Assembly (NCBI RefSeq): GCF_030160015.1
Contig: NZ_BSNN01000004.1
Location: forward strand, 186,001 to 250,000
DNA from: Amylibacter marinus
GTDB taxonomy: Bacteria; Pseudomonadota; Alphaproteobacteria; Rhodobacterales; Rhodobacteraceae
Reading direction: 5' to 3'
Length of the DNA stretch: 64,000 bases
The notes beneath the pieces are model-generated. The model was not told the DNA's origin and did no database searches. It was given only the letters and a program-made list of their open reading frames with translations. This document shows, one piece after another, positions 27,597 through 36,283 of the stretch (the first letter of the stretch is position 1; each line of letters begins with the position of its first letter). The position numbers and the translations under genes are program-made.

Positions 27597-28263
27597 GCGC
27601 CTAGGCTCATGCTGATCTATCAAATATGTTAAGCAGCAGAGATCAATGACCGAAGATTCTCTTATTCAATGCTTATAGTTTCCAACAAGAGTAGCCGCGG
27701 AAACAATGAAAGGTTGGGAGAGCTCCCCTAGCCCTGCCTCTCGTGATCTTAATCCACGTGACTGCTCTGATTGGGGCAACTAGGGGGTAAGTGCACGTAG
27801 CATCAACCGGGTACCAAGGTGACGTGCTGTAATTAAAGACGCAGGTTAGGCCTATGGGACTATCTAGACTTGGTCATCAATTTAATAGCTTGTAGCTAAA
27901 AACAAAACCACGCATCACCGTACCTTTAGATGTTCCGATTGAAACTGGAACAGACGAGTAAGGTCGCCTAGCATGTTCACAAGTTCAGTGGCGGAGACGA
28001 AGGGAGGCTCCACCATAAATCTAAACCCTTGGCAAATAGCGATATTCCGGAACGCATTTGCTGTGTTTGTCGCACTTGTGTGTCACACTAAGCTGGATGA
28101 TGCAACCTTATCGTTACCAGTAGCGAGGGAGGGTCACTGGTTGGCCTGACCGAAGGGTTTTTATATTATCCAGCATATATATATTATGGCCTTTCTATTG
28201 GTTTATATATTATTTATTCTAATCAATCACTTACAGCATTTACTCATATATAGAGATACTGCA
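27597..28263. other. Non-coding stretch spanning the left end of the integrated element
   Basis: There is no convincing gene in this 667-bp region. It contains a short palindrome TAGGCGCCTA right after mgsA (27594-27603), the left copy of the tRNA-Ser repeat (27989-28005), a 6-bp inverted repeat ACCAGT/ACTGGT (28116-28121, 28136-28141), and a very AT-rich tail (about 28155-28260) just beyond the end of the polymerase-like gene. The part left of 27989 should be the original chromosome downstream of the tRNA. Confidence 0.55.
27989..28005. repeat. Distal attachment-site repeat of the tRNA-Ser element
   Basis: The 17-bp sequence TGGCGGAGACGAAGGGA is identical to the 3' end of tRNA-Ser at 33894-33910, in the same orientation. 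Beyond it the two sites differ. A duplicated tRNA 3' end is the standard scar of tyrosine-integrase insertion, so this marks the far end of the element. Confidence 0.85.
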
Positions 28264-29676
28264 TCACGATTGCTGATGATCTTGATTGTCCCAAAAGGCC
28301 TGTAAACGCTCTAGATAGCCAATTGGGCTTAATAGCTCGTCCATATCTACTTCGACCATCTGTCCTGTTGTACTGATCTGTTCCCCAGCTCCAAGCTGGT
28401 AGCTGACTTCTCCAACTGCACCGAATTCATCTTCAAATGCTTCTTGCATGGCACTTGTCAGATCATCGAGAAGAGCATGATGAACGATGGAGCTGTCATG
28501 AACTGGTAAGCAAGCGTTACCCTGAGAGGCAAACTTTAACATAACTGTCTCCGCCAACATGCTGTCTCTAAATTGCAGCCGCAGACCTATTCCGGTTCCG
28601 AAATGATGTTCGAACTCTGGAAAGCAGCTGACTACATATAGAAGAAATTCTTGCCACGCCATGCCCATAAAATCTTCTCTGAAGCCGTCTATAGGGCTAA
28701 TCTTAATGGTGCTGTCTGCGTTTAACATTGCATTGAATGCCAGTTTAACAAGTTTGCGAGCGCTCTTATTGCTCCACTTAGAGTAGCAGTGTTCGTAAGG
28801 GTCCGAAGGGATTGCTTTTCCATCCATTGCATACAGCATAGCAGCGTGAAGGCCTGAGTAATCCACTTCAACAGTTGGCTTTCCATCGATCAGGATCAAA
28901 GGTCTTAGCTCTGAAGGAATGCTTATCCACCAACCACCATAAAACCGACCACCTTGTTCCCAATCATCATTATTGAAGACACGATGAACGGTCCTTGCAG
29001 CAAAGTCGAAAGATTGACTGGCTTCCTCCTTACGTTTTCCACTCACAGCAGCTTTGTGCGCGATCAGTTCGCTGTCTGGCAGCGCGATGTCAGCCCAGTG
29101 GTTTCGAAGCATCCTGTTGATTACCCGAAGTCGATCTCGTGCATCATTGGCAACTTGAATATCGCCATATTCGATCTTTTTCTTTTTTCCGTCCTTTAGG
29201 ATTATCCCCTCAGAGGCACTGTGCCGACGCAGGAGGGCAACGGAAGCGCCTGCACCACGTAGGGCGCTCAAGAGCATTTCTGACGCTCTGTGACGCGCTA
29301 CACGGCTCGTTTTTCCCGATGGATCGTGCCAATGGGGTGTCGTTATAATCACAAGGCCTTGGCTGATCAAAATGCTTAGCGCGTCCTGAAAGGTTCGAGC
29401 TGATATGAACGAAGCGCCATAGCGTGATTTACTCAATTTTTGTAAGGTAGTAGTGCCCGACGCGATCCCAACCTCCAAGTCAGGATTACTTTCATTGGCG
29501 CGATACAGGTCCAGCACAATTGCTTTTATTGCCGCTTCAAAGCTCGGCTGAGCATCGGACTTACGTTTTTTCAGACGCACCTCTGCCAATGTCATCTCTG
29601 TGCAAAGATCATCAAGATACTTCAGAAGCTCAGGTGCATCAGTGGTCCACTGTGGGTCAAATGGGCGTGCTGTCAC
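28264..29676 (-). CDS. Divergent family A DNA polymerase-like protein of the mobile element
   Basis: A 470-residue protein with no assigned name known to me. The C-terminal half matches the palm of family A polymerases: GGRFYG (242-247) then IPSELRP, motif A-like VEVDYSGLHAAML with D272, an O-helix-like NKSARKLVKLAFNAMLNA (303-320), a LQFRDSMLAETVMLKF segment like the conserved helix before motif C, and motif C-like LPVHDSS with H393-D394. The N-terminal half has a possible winged helix (about 90-140) but no exonuclease motifs. The start is GTG with AAAGGAG 13 nt upstream. It follows the NTPase gene by 65 bp. A role in element replication or in defence are both open. Confidence 0.6.
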   Translation of the reverse strand: MTARPFDPQWTTDAPELLKYLDDLCTEMTLAEVRLKKRKSDAQPSFEAAIKAIVLDLYRANESNPDLEVGIASGTTTLQKLSKSRYGASFISARTFQDALSILISQGLVIITTPHWHDPSGKTSRVARHRASEMLLSALRGAGASVALLRRHSASEGIILKDGKKKKIEYGDIQVANDARDRLRVINRMLRNHWADIALPDSELIAHKAAVSGKRKEEASQSFDFAARTVHRVFNNDDWEQGGRFYGGWWISIPSELRPLILIDGKPTVEVDYSGLHAAMLYAMDGKAIPSDPYEHCYSKWSNKSARKLVKLAFNAMLNADSTIKISPIDGFREDFMGMAWQEFLLYVVSCFPEFEHHFGTGIGLRLQFRDSMLAETVMLKFASQGNACLPVHDSSIVHHALLDDLTSAMQEAFEDEFGAVGEVSYQLGAGEQISTTGQMVEVDMDELLSPIGYLERLQAFWDNQDHQQS

Positions 29677-29741
29677 GTGTAGTATCTATCTCCTTTGGCA
29701 CATCACGATTGAAAACACGACTTGATGTGAATTACTGCAAC

Positions 29742-32072
29742 TCATTTCTTGAGTGATGAAAACATGTTGCCCAAGTCAACGTTGGAGAAGCCACTTCTGG
29801 CTGCCCCCAAAGGACTGGCAGGAGATGACGAGTTTGCGGATGTGCCAGAGCTAGCAGAAGACCGTCTTAAGCCACCTTCTTCCCTCATTTCTTGCATCTG
29901 CTGATCATGAAGCTGCTGCATGATCCATAGATCATCTTCAAGCTCCCTTCGTTTCCAGCTATCAACAGGATGCCCAAGATAACTCTCAATTTTCTCAATC
30001 TCTTCTAGCCATGTGCCAATAGCTGACTCGCGATCCTCATGGCCTGCTATGCCAGAAGGCTCCAAACTATCGATACTTTCCGTTGCTGCTTCTTCAAACT
30101 GTTCGAGTATGCATTCTGGCAGGTCTTCTCGATACATGGGCAAGTTGTCAGCAAGCATGCCTAATTCTTCGATTTCCAGAACATAGTCTCTCTTCGACAG
30201 GTACTTAAACAGTTGAAGTCGAAGCCACCTGCCGAATGCCTGTGCATGCTGCAATTCACTATATTTCCCAAACATCAGGTCATCTATGAGGTTAGGCAGC
30301 TCTACTTCATTGATCCAAGAACTGACGGACAATCCACCTCCACGCAAAAAATGGATAAAATCAGACGCCTTAGATTCGGAAATTAAATCTCCAAGAAAAG
30401 GTGCTAAATCTTCGAGAGGCAGCCGCCCCTTCACTGCACCAGACTTAATCTGTAACAGGATTACGGTTGCGACCTGAATGGTCTTAGACGGTTTCCCATT
30501 GAAATATTCGGACGCGAATTTCCACAAGTCTGCTGCATTGTCGAATGTCGATATTGAACGAGATAGTCGATCCAGAATTTTAACATCATTCAACCTACGC
30601 GCCAGAAAGTCCTGTACCGAAGGATTTATGAAATTTACCGTTCCTCCTTGAAGTACAATAAATGATGATTTGATTTCTCGGAGTGTATCTTCGAAGCGGC
30701 TCTCTGGAATGGTTCCGTCACTCTCGATAGAAAAAGCCGATAGCGCTCTTTCAAAAAAATCGCGCAACTTTTCTACCTTTATGCCTCTCGCAACTCCACT
30801 ACCTTCAATGAAGGTCTCATGTCTCGATAAGTACATGCAATACAGCATCACACGCGCCGCGCCGCTGATATGATTCTGGAAAGGCTTTTCCCAAACCTTC
30901 TCAGGGTTATCGAGTGCTTGTATAAACGTGCGTGGGTATTCTTCAGGGTCAGCATCTCTAAATCGAACATGGTCTGTCATCCACTGTACGATGCGCGGCA
31001 TATAGTGCGGATGATCAACAATACGGGAGACGGTATCGCCCACTAAAAGCGCCCCGATAGCACTTTCTTCAAGACCTGAGTGATATAAATGGTTGTACAA
31101 AATTCGAGCTTTGATCTCTCTCGTATAAACGTCGAGATCAAGGATCATCTCTGTTAATTCCACCTGATCATCATCTAGTGATTCAGAAGCGGTTCGTGCC
31201 GTTTCTAGTATGTACTTACGTGTGGTTAAAATGAACCGCTTTGTAGTCCGCCCAGCGACGAGCCGCATAAAACCAGCGATTTTTGCGTCATCTTTCGCCA
31301 ATGATCTCGCATCAAGTTTGATCTTGCCAAGGAAGTCGTCAAAAACAAAGACCTGCTTGTTTTCAGGATGGAACGCTTCATAGCCTTGCTCGATGCTACT
31401 TATCGCGACAAGTTCCCAACCGTCTTCGCAGTGTTCTGCCGCCAAAACTTGCGATAACGTTGTCTTTCCCACACCGGGCGGACCGGAAACTATCAAGCAA
31501 TGTTGTTTCTTCAAAATTTTTGCAGCTGTCGGTAGGCTTGGATTGGCAACAAACACCTTAAGTATGCGCTCTATGCCTTCTTTAGTTGCTTCAGTGAAAA
31601 CTGCTATGTCGTTAGTGAGTAATCGCTGAAGCACCGCCGCGCTTGAAAGCCAAAGCTTAATGTTACTCTTTTCGACATCACTATGCTTTCTTATCAGAGC
31701 GTTTAGCTCGGTCCTCCCGAGAATGTTCGATACCGCAACCGAAGGGTGGTTTAAGTGGTTTTTGAGCGAAGTTTTTCTATCTGGTGTCAACTTTTGAGAC
31801 GTCAGAAAATAGTACGTACTGGGACTGAGCTTACGAATCTTCGGGGATTCTTTTTTCGCTGAGGTCTCCAAGTCAGCCCATGTACTGTTTTTGTAGTGTT
31901 TGGCCTGAAGAATTACATTGCCCGATGCACTGCTGTGTCGTGCATCAATGCCGCCATCCGCACCTTCCGAGAACGTTTCAAACCGTACTCGACATTCCGC
32001 ACTCATAAGATCAGCTACGAGAGCTTCAAATTCGATGGGTGATAAATTACCAAAGTCATACTGGTCGGCCAT
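29742..32072 (-). CDS. Mrr-type nuclease fused to a STAND-like NTPase (putative defence protein)
   Basis: A 776-residue protein. Residues about 1-130 form a restriction-endonuclease-like Mrr domain: E14 in SPIEFEALVADLM, D43 in EGADGGIDAR and Q56-A-K58 in VILQAKHYKN, giving the D-QxK catalytic pattern, then TSQKLTP. Residues about 180-400 form a P-loop NTPase with Walker A GPPGVGKTT (197-205) and Walker B VFVFDDFLG (241-249), of the kind called nSTAND3. A long helical C-terminal region may serve as sensor, ending in a Ser/Gly-rich tail. The ATG at 32072 follows GAGAG. The architecture resembles Avs-like anti-phage NTPases; target and activity are inferred. Confidence 0.78.
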   Translation of the reverse strand: MADQYDFGNLSPIEFEALVADLMSAECRVRFETFSEGADGGIDARHSSASGNVILQAKHYKNSTWADLETSAKKESPKIRKLSPSTYYFLTSQKLTPDRKTSLKNHLNHPSVAVSNILGRTELNALIRKHSDVEKSNIKLWLSSAAVLQRLLTNDIAVFTEATKEGIERILKVFVANPSLPTAAKILKKQHCLIVSGPPGVGKTTLSQVLAAEHCEDGWELVAISSIEQGYEAFHPENKQVFVFDDFLGKIKLDARSLAKDDAKIAGFMRLVAGRTTKRFILTTRKYILETARTASESLDDDQVELTEMILDLDVYTREIKARILYNHLYHSGLEESAIGALLVGDTVSRIVDHPHYMPRIVQWMTDHVRFRDADPEEYPRTFIQALDNPEKVWEKPFQNHISGAARVMLYCMYLSRHETFIEGSGVARGIKVEKLRDFFERALSAFSIESDGTIPESRFEDTLREIKSSFIVLQGGTVNFINPSVQDFLARRLNDVKILDRLSRSISTFDNAADLWKFASEYFNGKPSKTIQVATVILLQIKSGAVKGRLPLEDLAPFLGDLISESKASDFIHFLRGGGLSVSSWINEVELPNLIDDLMFGKYSELQHAQAFGRWLRLQLFKYLSKRDYVLEIEELGMLADNLPMYREDLPECILEQFEEAATESIDSLEPSGIAGHEDRESAIGTWLEEIEKIESYLGHPVDSWKRRELEDDLWIMQQLHDQQMQEMREEGGLRRSSASSGTSANSSSPASPLGAARSGFSNVDLGNMFSSLKK

Positions 32073-32238
32073 GTAATTAGCTCTCGTGAAATTCAATTAC
32101 TAGTCAACCAATTGGCGAACTCTCCAAAGGCCTACTACTACATTTCGCTTTACGCTCAAAGGCGCTGCGATAAAAAATGAAACATTTTTCCATGCCCATA
32201 TACTCTACTAGTTGCGCTCAAATTTCCCCCAATGCCCT

Positions 32239-33825
32239 TCACAATTGGAACCTCTCTATGGTCTCTTTCAGTTGAGTAAGTGTGTATCTTTCCCGCATGT
32301 AGACTTGGAAGGTGACGCCCGCTTGTTCATGTCCAACTATGCACTTGGCCTTTTCTGGTGGGGCCTCAGCTTGGATCAATCTTGTGATCATCGTATGCCG
32401 GAAGCTGTGGAAGACGTGGCGGGGTGTTTTGATGCCCAACTTCGGGGTGAAGCTCTCATTGAACCACCGACCTAGGTTTCGACCATAGCCGTTTGACTTC
32501 GTAAACCGATAGTCGGGGAAGAGTTGTTTTCCACGTTGGCGTGACTGGTAGAAGTCAAGAAACCCTGCATCGATCAAGGCGCTATGGACTGGCACCTTGC
32601 GCTTACTGGCCTTGTTTTTCACTTCTTTCTGGTTCTCGCCCTCGTCGGAGATATTGAAGTGCCAAACACCATCTGTTTCCTGAACATCCTCAACTAAAAG
32701 TTGAGCAACCTCGTTGAGCCGCGCACCTGTAAACATGCCGATCAATGCGCCCCACTTATGGCTTTCACTTTTGACCAAGCCAGACCTGTTCGATGTCAGC
32801 TCAATGAACATGGTGTTCATAGCATCAGGCGTGAAAGGCAATCGTTCTTCCTTGGTGGCATTGGCGCGGCCAACTTTCATACCTTCAAACAGTTTTTCAT
32901 GGATGTAGCCGTTCTTTTTGGCCCATCCGAAAAATGCAGCAAAAGCCTGCAAGTACCAGTTCAATGTCTCGACACTGATCTTGCTGAGACCATCAACTTT
33001 TGTCGCATCTCTTAGGCTTAAGTCACGTGTGGCAGGCAGGGTTTTCTGACGGGCTGGCAACTCCATCATCAGCTTCTTTGCCTCTTGCGCATCCCTTTGT
33101 GAGATTGAGGTAAGAACCCTGTCCTGTCCAAATATCTCAATCAAGTGATCTAAAGCGCGACGGTTCTTTTCTGCTGTCTTTCCTCGCCAAGTCTTGGCCC
33201 GTGCTTGTTCGTCCAGATAGTCTCGAATAGCATCGCCCAACGTGGTTTCGTTAGATGCTGCAATGGCTTTGCTAACTGCTCGCCCATCATTGCCAAACTC
33301 ATAGCTATCCAAAGTTTTGTAGTGCGCAAGGACAGCTCGAAGATGATCTCGGTCAGCCTTCCGTATTTCCCGCAACAAGAATGTTTCGTTGTCGGTCCAC
33401 TGCTCTTCTGTCAGCTTAGCAGCCTTTCGAAACCCAACAAGGTTAAGCATCTGATCAGAAACTTCCGTGTCACCATCGACAGCCTCATCATGGAAGTCGA
33501 TCCCATTTTGAATGGCCGTGATCTGCATAGGCGACAAGCCACGCTTGTTCACACGATCAATATGCTTGTCTAACACAGATTGGAAAAACTTGCGGACCAT
33601 TTCCCGCATTTCATCTTGTCTCAGCCCTGCCAATGCGCTGCTTTCCCTTAGCTTTTCGCCCGATACTGTAAGCAATCTTGCAAGCCGTCCAGCCCGTTCT
33701 GGGCAACGAGTTCGTAAAGATACTCTAAACGTGGCTCGTTTTGGTTGATGATCCGTTAACGGCAACGGCCATCTAAAGTAATAAATGCCGTGGCGTGAGG
33801 GACTTAGGTACGCGTCGAATTTCAT
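32239..33825 (-). CDS. Tyrosine recombinase (integrase) of the tRNA-Ser element
   Basis: A 528-residue phage-type integrase. An N-terminal arm-binding region and a core-binding SAM-like domain (about 200-300) precede the catalytic domain, which has the first arginine in GMFTGARLNEVAQL, HSFRHTMITRLI (H-x-x-R), the second histidine in CIVGHEQAG, and the nucleophile tyrosine in VYMRERYTLTQL. The first ATG, at 33825, is chosen; an in-frame GTG 15 bp upstream is possible. It starts about 70 bp from the tRNA-Ser 3' end, the usual place for an integrase that uses that site. Confidence 0.9.
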   Translation of the reverse strand: MKFDAYLSPSRHGIYYFRWPLPLTDHQPKRATFRVSLRTRCPERAGRLARLLTVSGEKLRESSALAGLRQDEMREMVRKFFQSVLDKHIDRVNKRGLSPMQITAIQNGIDFHDEAVDGDTEVSDQMLNLVGFRKAAKLTEEQWTDNETFLLREIRKADRDHLRAVLAHYKTLDSYEFGNDGRAVSKAIAASNETTLGDAIRDYLDEQARAKTWRGKTAEKNRRALDHLIEIFGQDRVLTSISQRDAQEAKKLMMELPARQKTLPATRDLSLRDATKVDGLSKISVETLNWYLQAFAAFFGWAKKNGYIHEKLFEGMKVGRANATKEERLPFTPDAMNTMFIELTSNRSGLVKSESHKWGALIGMFTGARLNEVAQLLVEDVQETDGVWHFNISDEGENQKEVKNKASKRKVPVHSALIDAGFLDFYQSRQRGKQLFPDYRFTKSNGYGRNLGRWFNESFTPKLGIKTPRHVFHSFRHTMITRLIQAEAPPEKAKCIVGHEQAGVTFQVYMRERYTLTQLKETIERFQL

Positions 33826-33893
33826 GGCCTTGTGTTCCACCTATGTGGTGCACCGGACGCTATCAACTTGTAAGTCATTGATTTTAAAGTAAA

Positions 33894-33910
33894 TGGCGGA
33901 GACGAAGGGA
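33894..33910. repeat. tRNA-proximal attachment-site repeat
   Basis: The copy of TGGCGGAGACGAAGGGA that forms the 3' end of the intact tRNA-Ser, including its encoded CCA. It matches 27989-28005 over 17 bp. Confidence 0.85.
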
Positions 33911-33986
33911 TTCGAACCCTCGAGACAGCTACAAACCGCCTACTCCCTTAGCAGGGGAGCGCCTTCGACCACTCGGCCACGTCTCC
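33894..33986 (-). tRNA. tRNA-Ser (anticodon GCU)
   Basis: A 93-nt class II tRNA on the minus strand. The acceptor stem pairs GGAGACG with CGTCTCC, and CCA is encoded. The anticodon stem CTCCC/GGGAG encloses CTGCTAA, giving GCT, which reads AGC/AGU serine codons. A long variable arm and the T loop GGTTCGAATCC are present. Its 3' end is the integration site of the mobile element, which rebuilds an intact gene. Confidence 0.95.
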
Positions 33987-34031
33987 ACGGGCGTGTTTAT
34001 TGAGAAGGCGCAGGTGTTACAAGAGGATTTA

Positions 34032-34907
34032 TTAGATCGACAGCACAAATTCCGACTTTGAATAACCCTGTAGGTACAATAGGCCGCTTAAATCTGCAAA
34101 ATTTAGCCGAATATTGCACTGTGCGGCCACCACTGGCTTTGCATGTAGGGCCACGCCGCTGCCTGCAAGGGTCAGCATCCCCAGATCATTCGCTCCATCC
34201 CCAACCGCGATCACATCCTTCGGTGAAATATCTAGGCGCGCGACGATATCCTTTAGCGCCTCAACCTTGGCCTCGCGCCCAAGAATCGGCATGCCGACCT
34301 CTCCTGTCAGCTTACCATCTGCATTCAGCAACGTGTTCGCGCGATTCTCATCAAATCCCAATCTCGCCGCGATTGCCTGTGTAAAATCTGTAAACCCGCC
34401 AGAAACCAGCGCACAATATGCGCCATTCGCCTTCATGGTGGCCAATAGCGCCGGACCGCCGGGCATAAGGGTTATGCGTGTCTCCAGAACTTGTTGGATC
34501 ACATCTAGGTTCAGATCCTTCAGTAATCCTACCCGTTCGCGCAATGCGCCATCAAAGTCCATTTCACCGTTCATGGCGCGTGCAGTAATATCCGCGACCA
34601 TTGCGCCAACCCCTGCAACATCGGCCAGTTCGTCGATGCATTCTTGCTGAATCATCGTGCTGTCCATATCAGCCAACAAAACCCTTTTTCGGCGCGTACT
34701 CTCTGCTTGGATCACCAGATCAATCTCTGATTCTTGTAAATCGCGCCATAGGGATTCGCATTCGGATTGATCACAGGCAATGTCGGCGGCGATTCCATCG
34801 GCCAGCCAATTGATATCAGCACTATTCAGATTTGCTGCGGCTCTTTGCACCAATTCATCGGTTAGCGGTTTACCGGAGGGATTTGCAATCAGTGTAGCAA
34901 CGAACAT
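34032..34907 (-). CDS. serB: Phosphoserine phosphatase
   Basis: SerB removes phosphate from O-phosphoserine, the last step of serine synthesis. The 291 residues have an N-terminal ACT-like part (about 1-80) and a HAD domain with VLLADMDSTMIQQECIDELAD (nucleophile and acid aspartates), ALVSGGFTDFTQAIA, and VIAVGDGANDLGMLTLAGSGVALHAKP. The start at 34907 follows AGGAC; the frame extends 204 bp upstream into the serC leader and that part is rejected. It is divergent from serC. Confidence 0.93.
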   Translation of the reverse strand: MFVATLIANPSGKPLTDELVQRAAANLNSADINWLADGIAADIACDQSECESLWRDLQESEIDLVIQAESTRRKRVLLADMDSTMIQQECIDELADVAGVGAMVADITARAMNGEMDFDGALRERVGLLKDLNLDVIQQVLETRITLMPGGPALLATMKANGAYCALVSGGFTDFTQAIAARLGFDENRANTLLNADGKLTGEVGMPILGREAKVEALKDIVARLDISPKDVIAVGDGANDLGMLTLAGSGVALHAKPVVAAQCNIRLNFADLSGLLYLQGYSKSEFVLSI

Positions 34908-34990
34908 TGGGTGTCCTATCAAAAATATCTGAACCTGTTTCTCCGCCCTTATGAGGAAATTTTGCAAAATTACCAGAACTAACACTTGCC

Positions 34991-35050
34991 CTGCGACCCT
35001 TTCTTGCCTATTTGCGGCAGTGGGACACCCTTCCCCAACGAAGGGCATTT
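34991..35050 (+). promoter_or_regulatory. Possible serC leader RNA / attenuator hairpin
   Basis: The serC untranslated region contains a stem CCCTTC (35028-35033) with GAAGGG (35040-35045), loop CCCAAC, followed by CATTTTAT. A weaker upstream pairing around CTGC and GCAG is possible. A structured serC leader is known in alphaproteobacteria; whether this one belongs to that family needs a covariance search. Confidence 0.4.
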
Positions 35051-35069
35051 TATCTGTGAGGATACACAT

Positions 35070-36230
35070 ATGACGACGACACAACCGGACATCCGTCCGA
35101 ACAATCCCCAATTCTCTTCTGGCCCCTGCACCAAACCATCTACATGGACTTTGGATGCGCTATCTGATGCGGCACTGGGCCGTTCGCACCGCGCTGCCAT
35201 TGGCAAAAATAAATTGCTAGAAGCCATCGAAACCACCCGCGAGGTTTTGAACATTCCAACAGATTACAAAATCGGCATCCTGCCCGCATCTGATACCGGT
35301 GCAGTCGAAGCCGCCATGTGGTCATTATTGGGCGCACGTGGTGTAGATATGTGTTCATGGGAAAGCTTTGGCGCCGGCTGGGTCACGGATGTGGTCAAAC
35401 AGCTGAAACTGGAAAATGTAACACACCACAGCGCCGATTACGGCCACCTACCTGATCTGAGTGCCGTGAATTTCGACAACGATGTTGTCTTCACATGGAA
35501 TGGCACCACATCAGGCGTAAAGGTTCCCAACGGCGACTTCATCCCATCTGATCGCGCTGGTCTAACCATCTGTGATGCAACCTCTGCGGCATTTGCCCAG
35601 GACTTGGCATGGGATAAATTGGATGTAACCACATTCAGCTGGCAGAAAGTACTGGGCGGCGAAGCGGCCCATGGCATGATCATCCTGTCCCCGCGCGCGG
35701 TTGAGCGCCTGGAAACCTATACACCGGCATGGCCATTGCCAAAAATTTTCCGCCTAACCAAAGGTGGCAAATTGATCGAGGGTATCTTTAAGGGGGCCAC
35801 GATCAACACGCCATCTATGCTGGCGGTCGAGGACTACCTGTTTGCGCTGAACTGGGCCAAGGGCTTGGGCGGCAACGCTGGCCTGATCGCCAAGGCAGAT
35901 GCCAACATGAACGTGTTGGCCGATTTTGTGGCCGCCAATGACTGGATCGATTTTCTGGCAGAGGTGCCCGAAACCCGCTCAAACACATCCGTATGTTTGA
36001 AGATTTCCGACCCGCGTGTTGCGGCACTGGATGCGGACGGCCAAGCCGCATTTGCCAAGGGGCTGGCCAAGTTATTGGACGATGCGGGCGTTGCCCAAGA
36101 CATCGGCGCCTATCGCGATGCGCCTGCTGGTCTGCGTATCTGGACGGGTGGCACGGTCGAGCAAGCCGACCTAGAGGCGTTGGCGCCTTGGTTGAACTGG
36201 GCCTTTGAAACCCAAATCGCCACATTGTAA
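35070..36230 (+). CDS. serC: Phosphoserine aminotransferase
   Basis: This PLP enzyme turns 3-phosphohydroxypyruvate and glutamate into phosphoserine. The 386 residues include SSGPCTKP near 17, [39 protein letters not shown] with the PLP-ring aspartate and the Schiff-base lysine in [15 protein letters not shown]. This long version (about 385 residues) is the alphaproteobacterial type. The ATG at 35070 follows GAGGA; the open frame begins 84 bp earlier within the leader. serA follows 53 bp downstream. Confidence 0.94.
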   Translation: MTTTQPDIRPNNPQFSSGPCTKPSTWTLDALSDAALGRSHRAAIGKNKLLEAIETTREVLNIPTDYKIGILPASDTGAVEAAMWSLLGARGVDMCSWESFGAGWVTDVVKQLKLENVTHHSADYGHLPDLSAVNFDNDVVFTWNGTTSGVKVPNGDFIPSDRAGLTICDATSAAFAQDLAWDKLDVTTFSWQKVLGGEAAHGMIILSPRAVERLETYTPAWPLPKIFRLTKGGKLIEGIFKGATINTPSMLAVEDYLFALNWAKGLGGNAGLIAKADANMNVLADFVAANDWIDFLAEVPETRSNTSVCLKISDPRVAALDADGQAAFAKGLAKLLDDAGVAQDIGAYRDAPAGLRIWTGGTVEQADLEALAPWLNWAFETQIATL

Positions 36231-36283
36231 TTCTTGCTGGCCCCAAGGGGCCGGCCACCCAAATATTTCTAAAGGAGGCTGTA

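Larger units (their letters stand above)
27989..33910. mobile_element. Small integrated element in tRNA-Ser(GCU)
   Basis: About 5.9 kb bounded by 17-bp direct repeats derived from the tRNA-Ser 3' end. Contents, all on the minus strand: tyrosine integrase next to the tRNA, an Mrr-nuclease/STAND-like NTPase, and a family-A-polymerase-like protein. There are no transfer, phage structural or recognisable excisionase genes. By eye the coding sequence is more AT-rich and differs in codon use from the flanking housekeeping genes. It is best read as a minimal genomic island carrying defence-type cargo. Confidence 0.85.

Noticed and set aside
27700-28020. Possible two-piece tmRNA, suggested by GGCTCCACCA at 28005-28014
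   Set aside because: No T-loop (TTCGA) precedes it, no tag-peptide coding sequence is found on either strand, and the match is explained by chance next to the attachment repeat.
28116-28141. Inverted repeat ACCAGT/ACTGGT as an integrase arm site or terminator
   Set aside because: Arms are only 6 bp with a 14-nt spacer and no T-run; too weak to call alone.
34908-35069. N-terminal extension of serB reaching into the serC leader
   Set aside because: The extension has no similarity to SerB, and the ATG at 34907 has a proper ribosome site.
36239-36252. GGCCCC-AA-GGGGCC hairpin between serC and serA as a terminator
   Set aside because: The loop is too tight for the full stem and no T-run follows; serA has its own good ribosome site, so read-through is expected.
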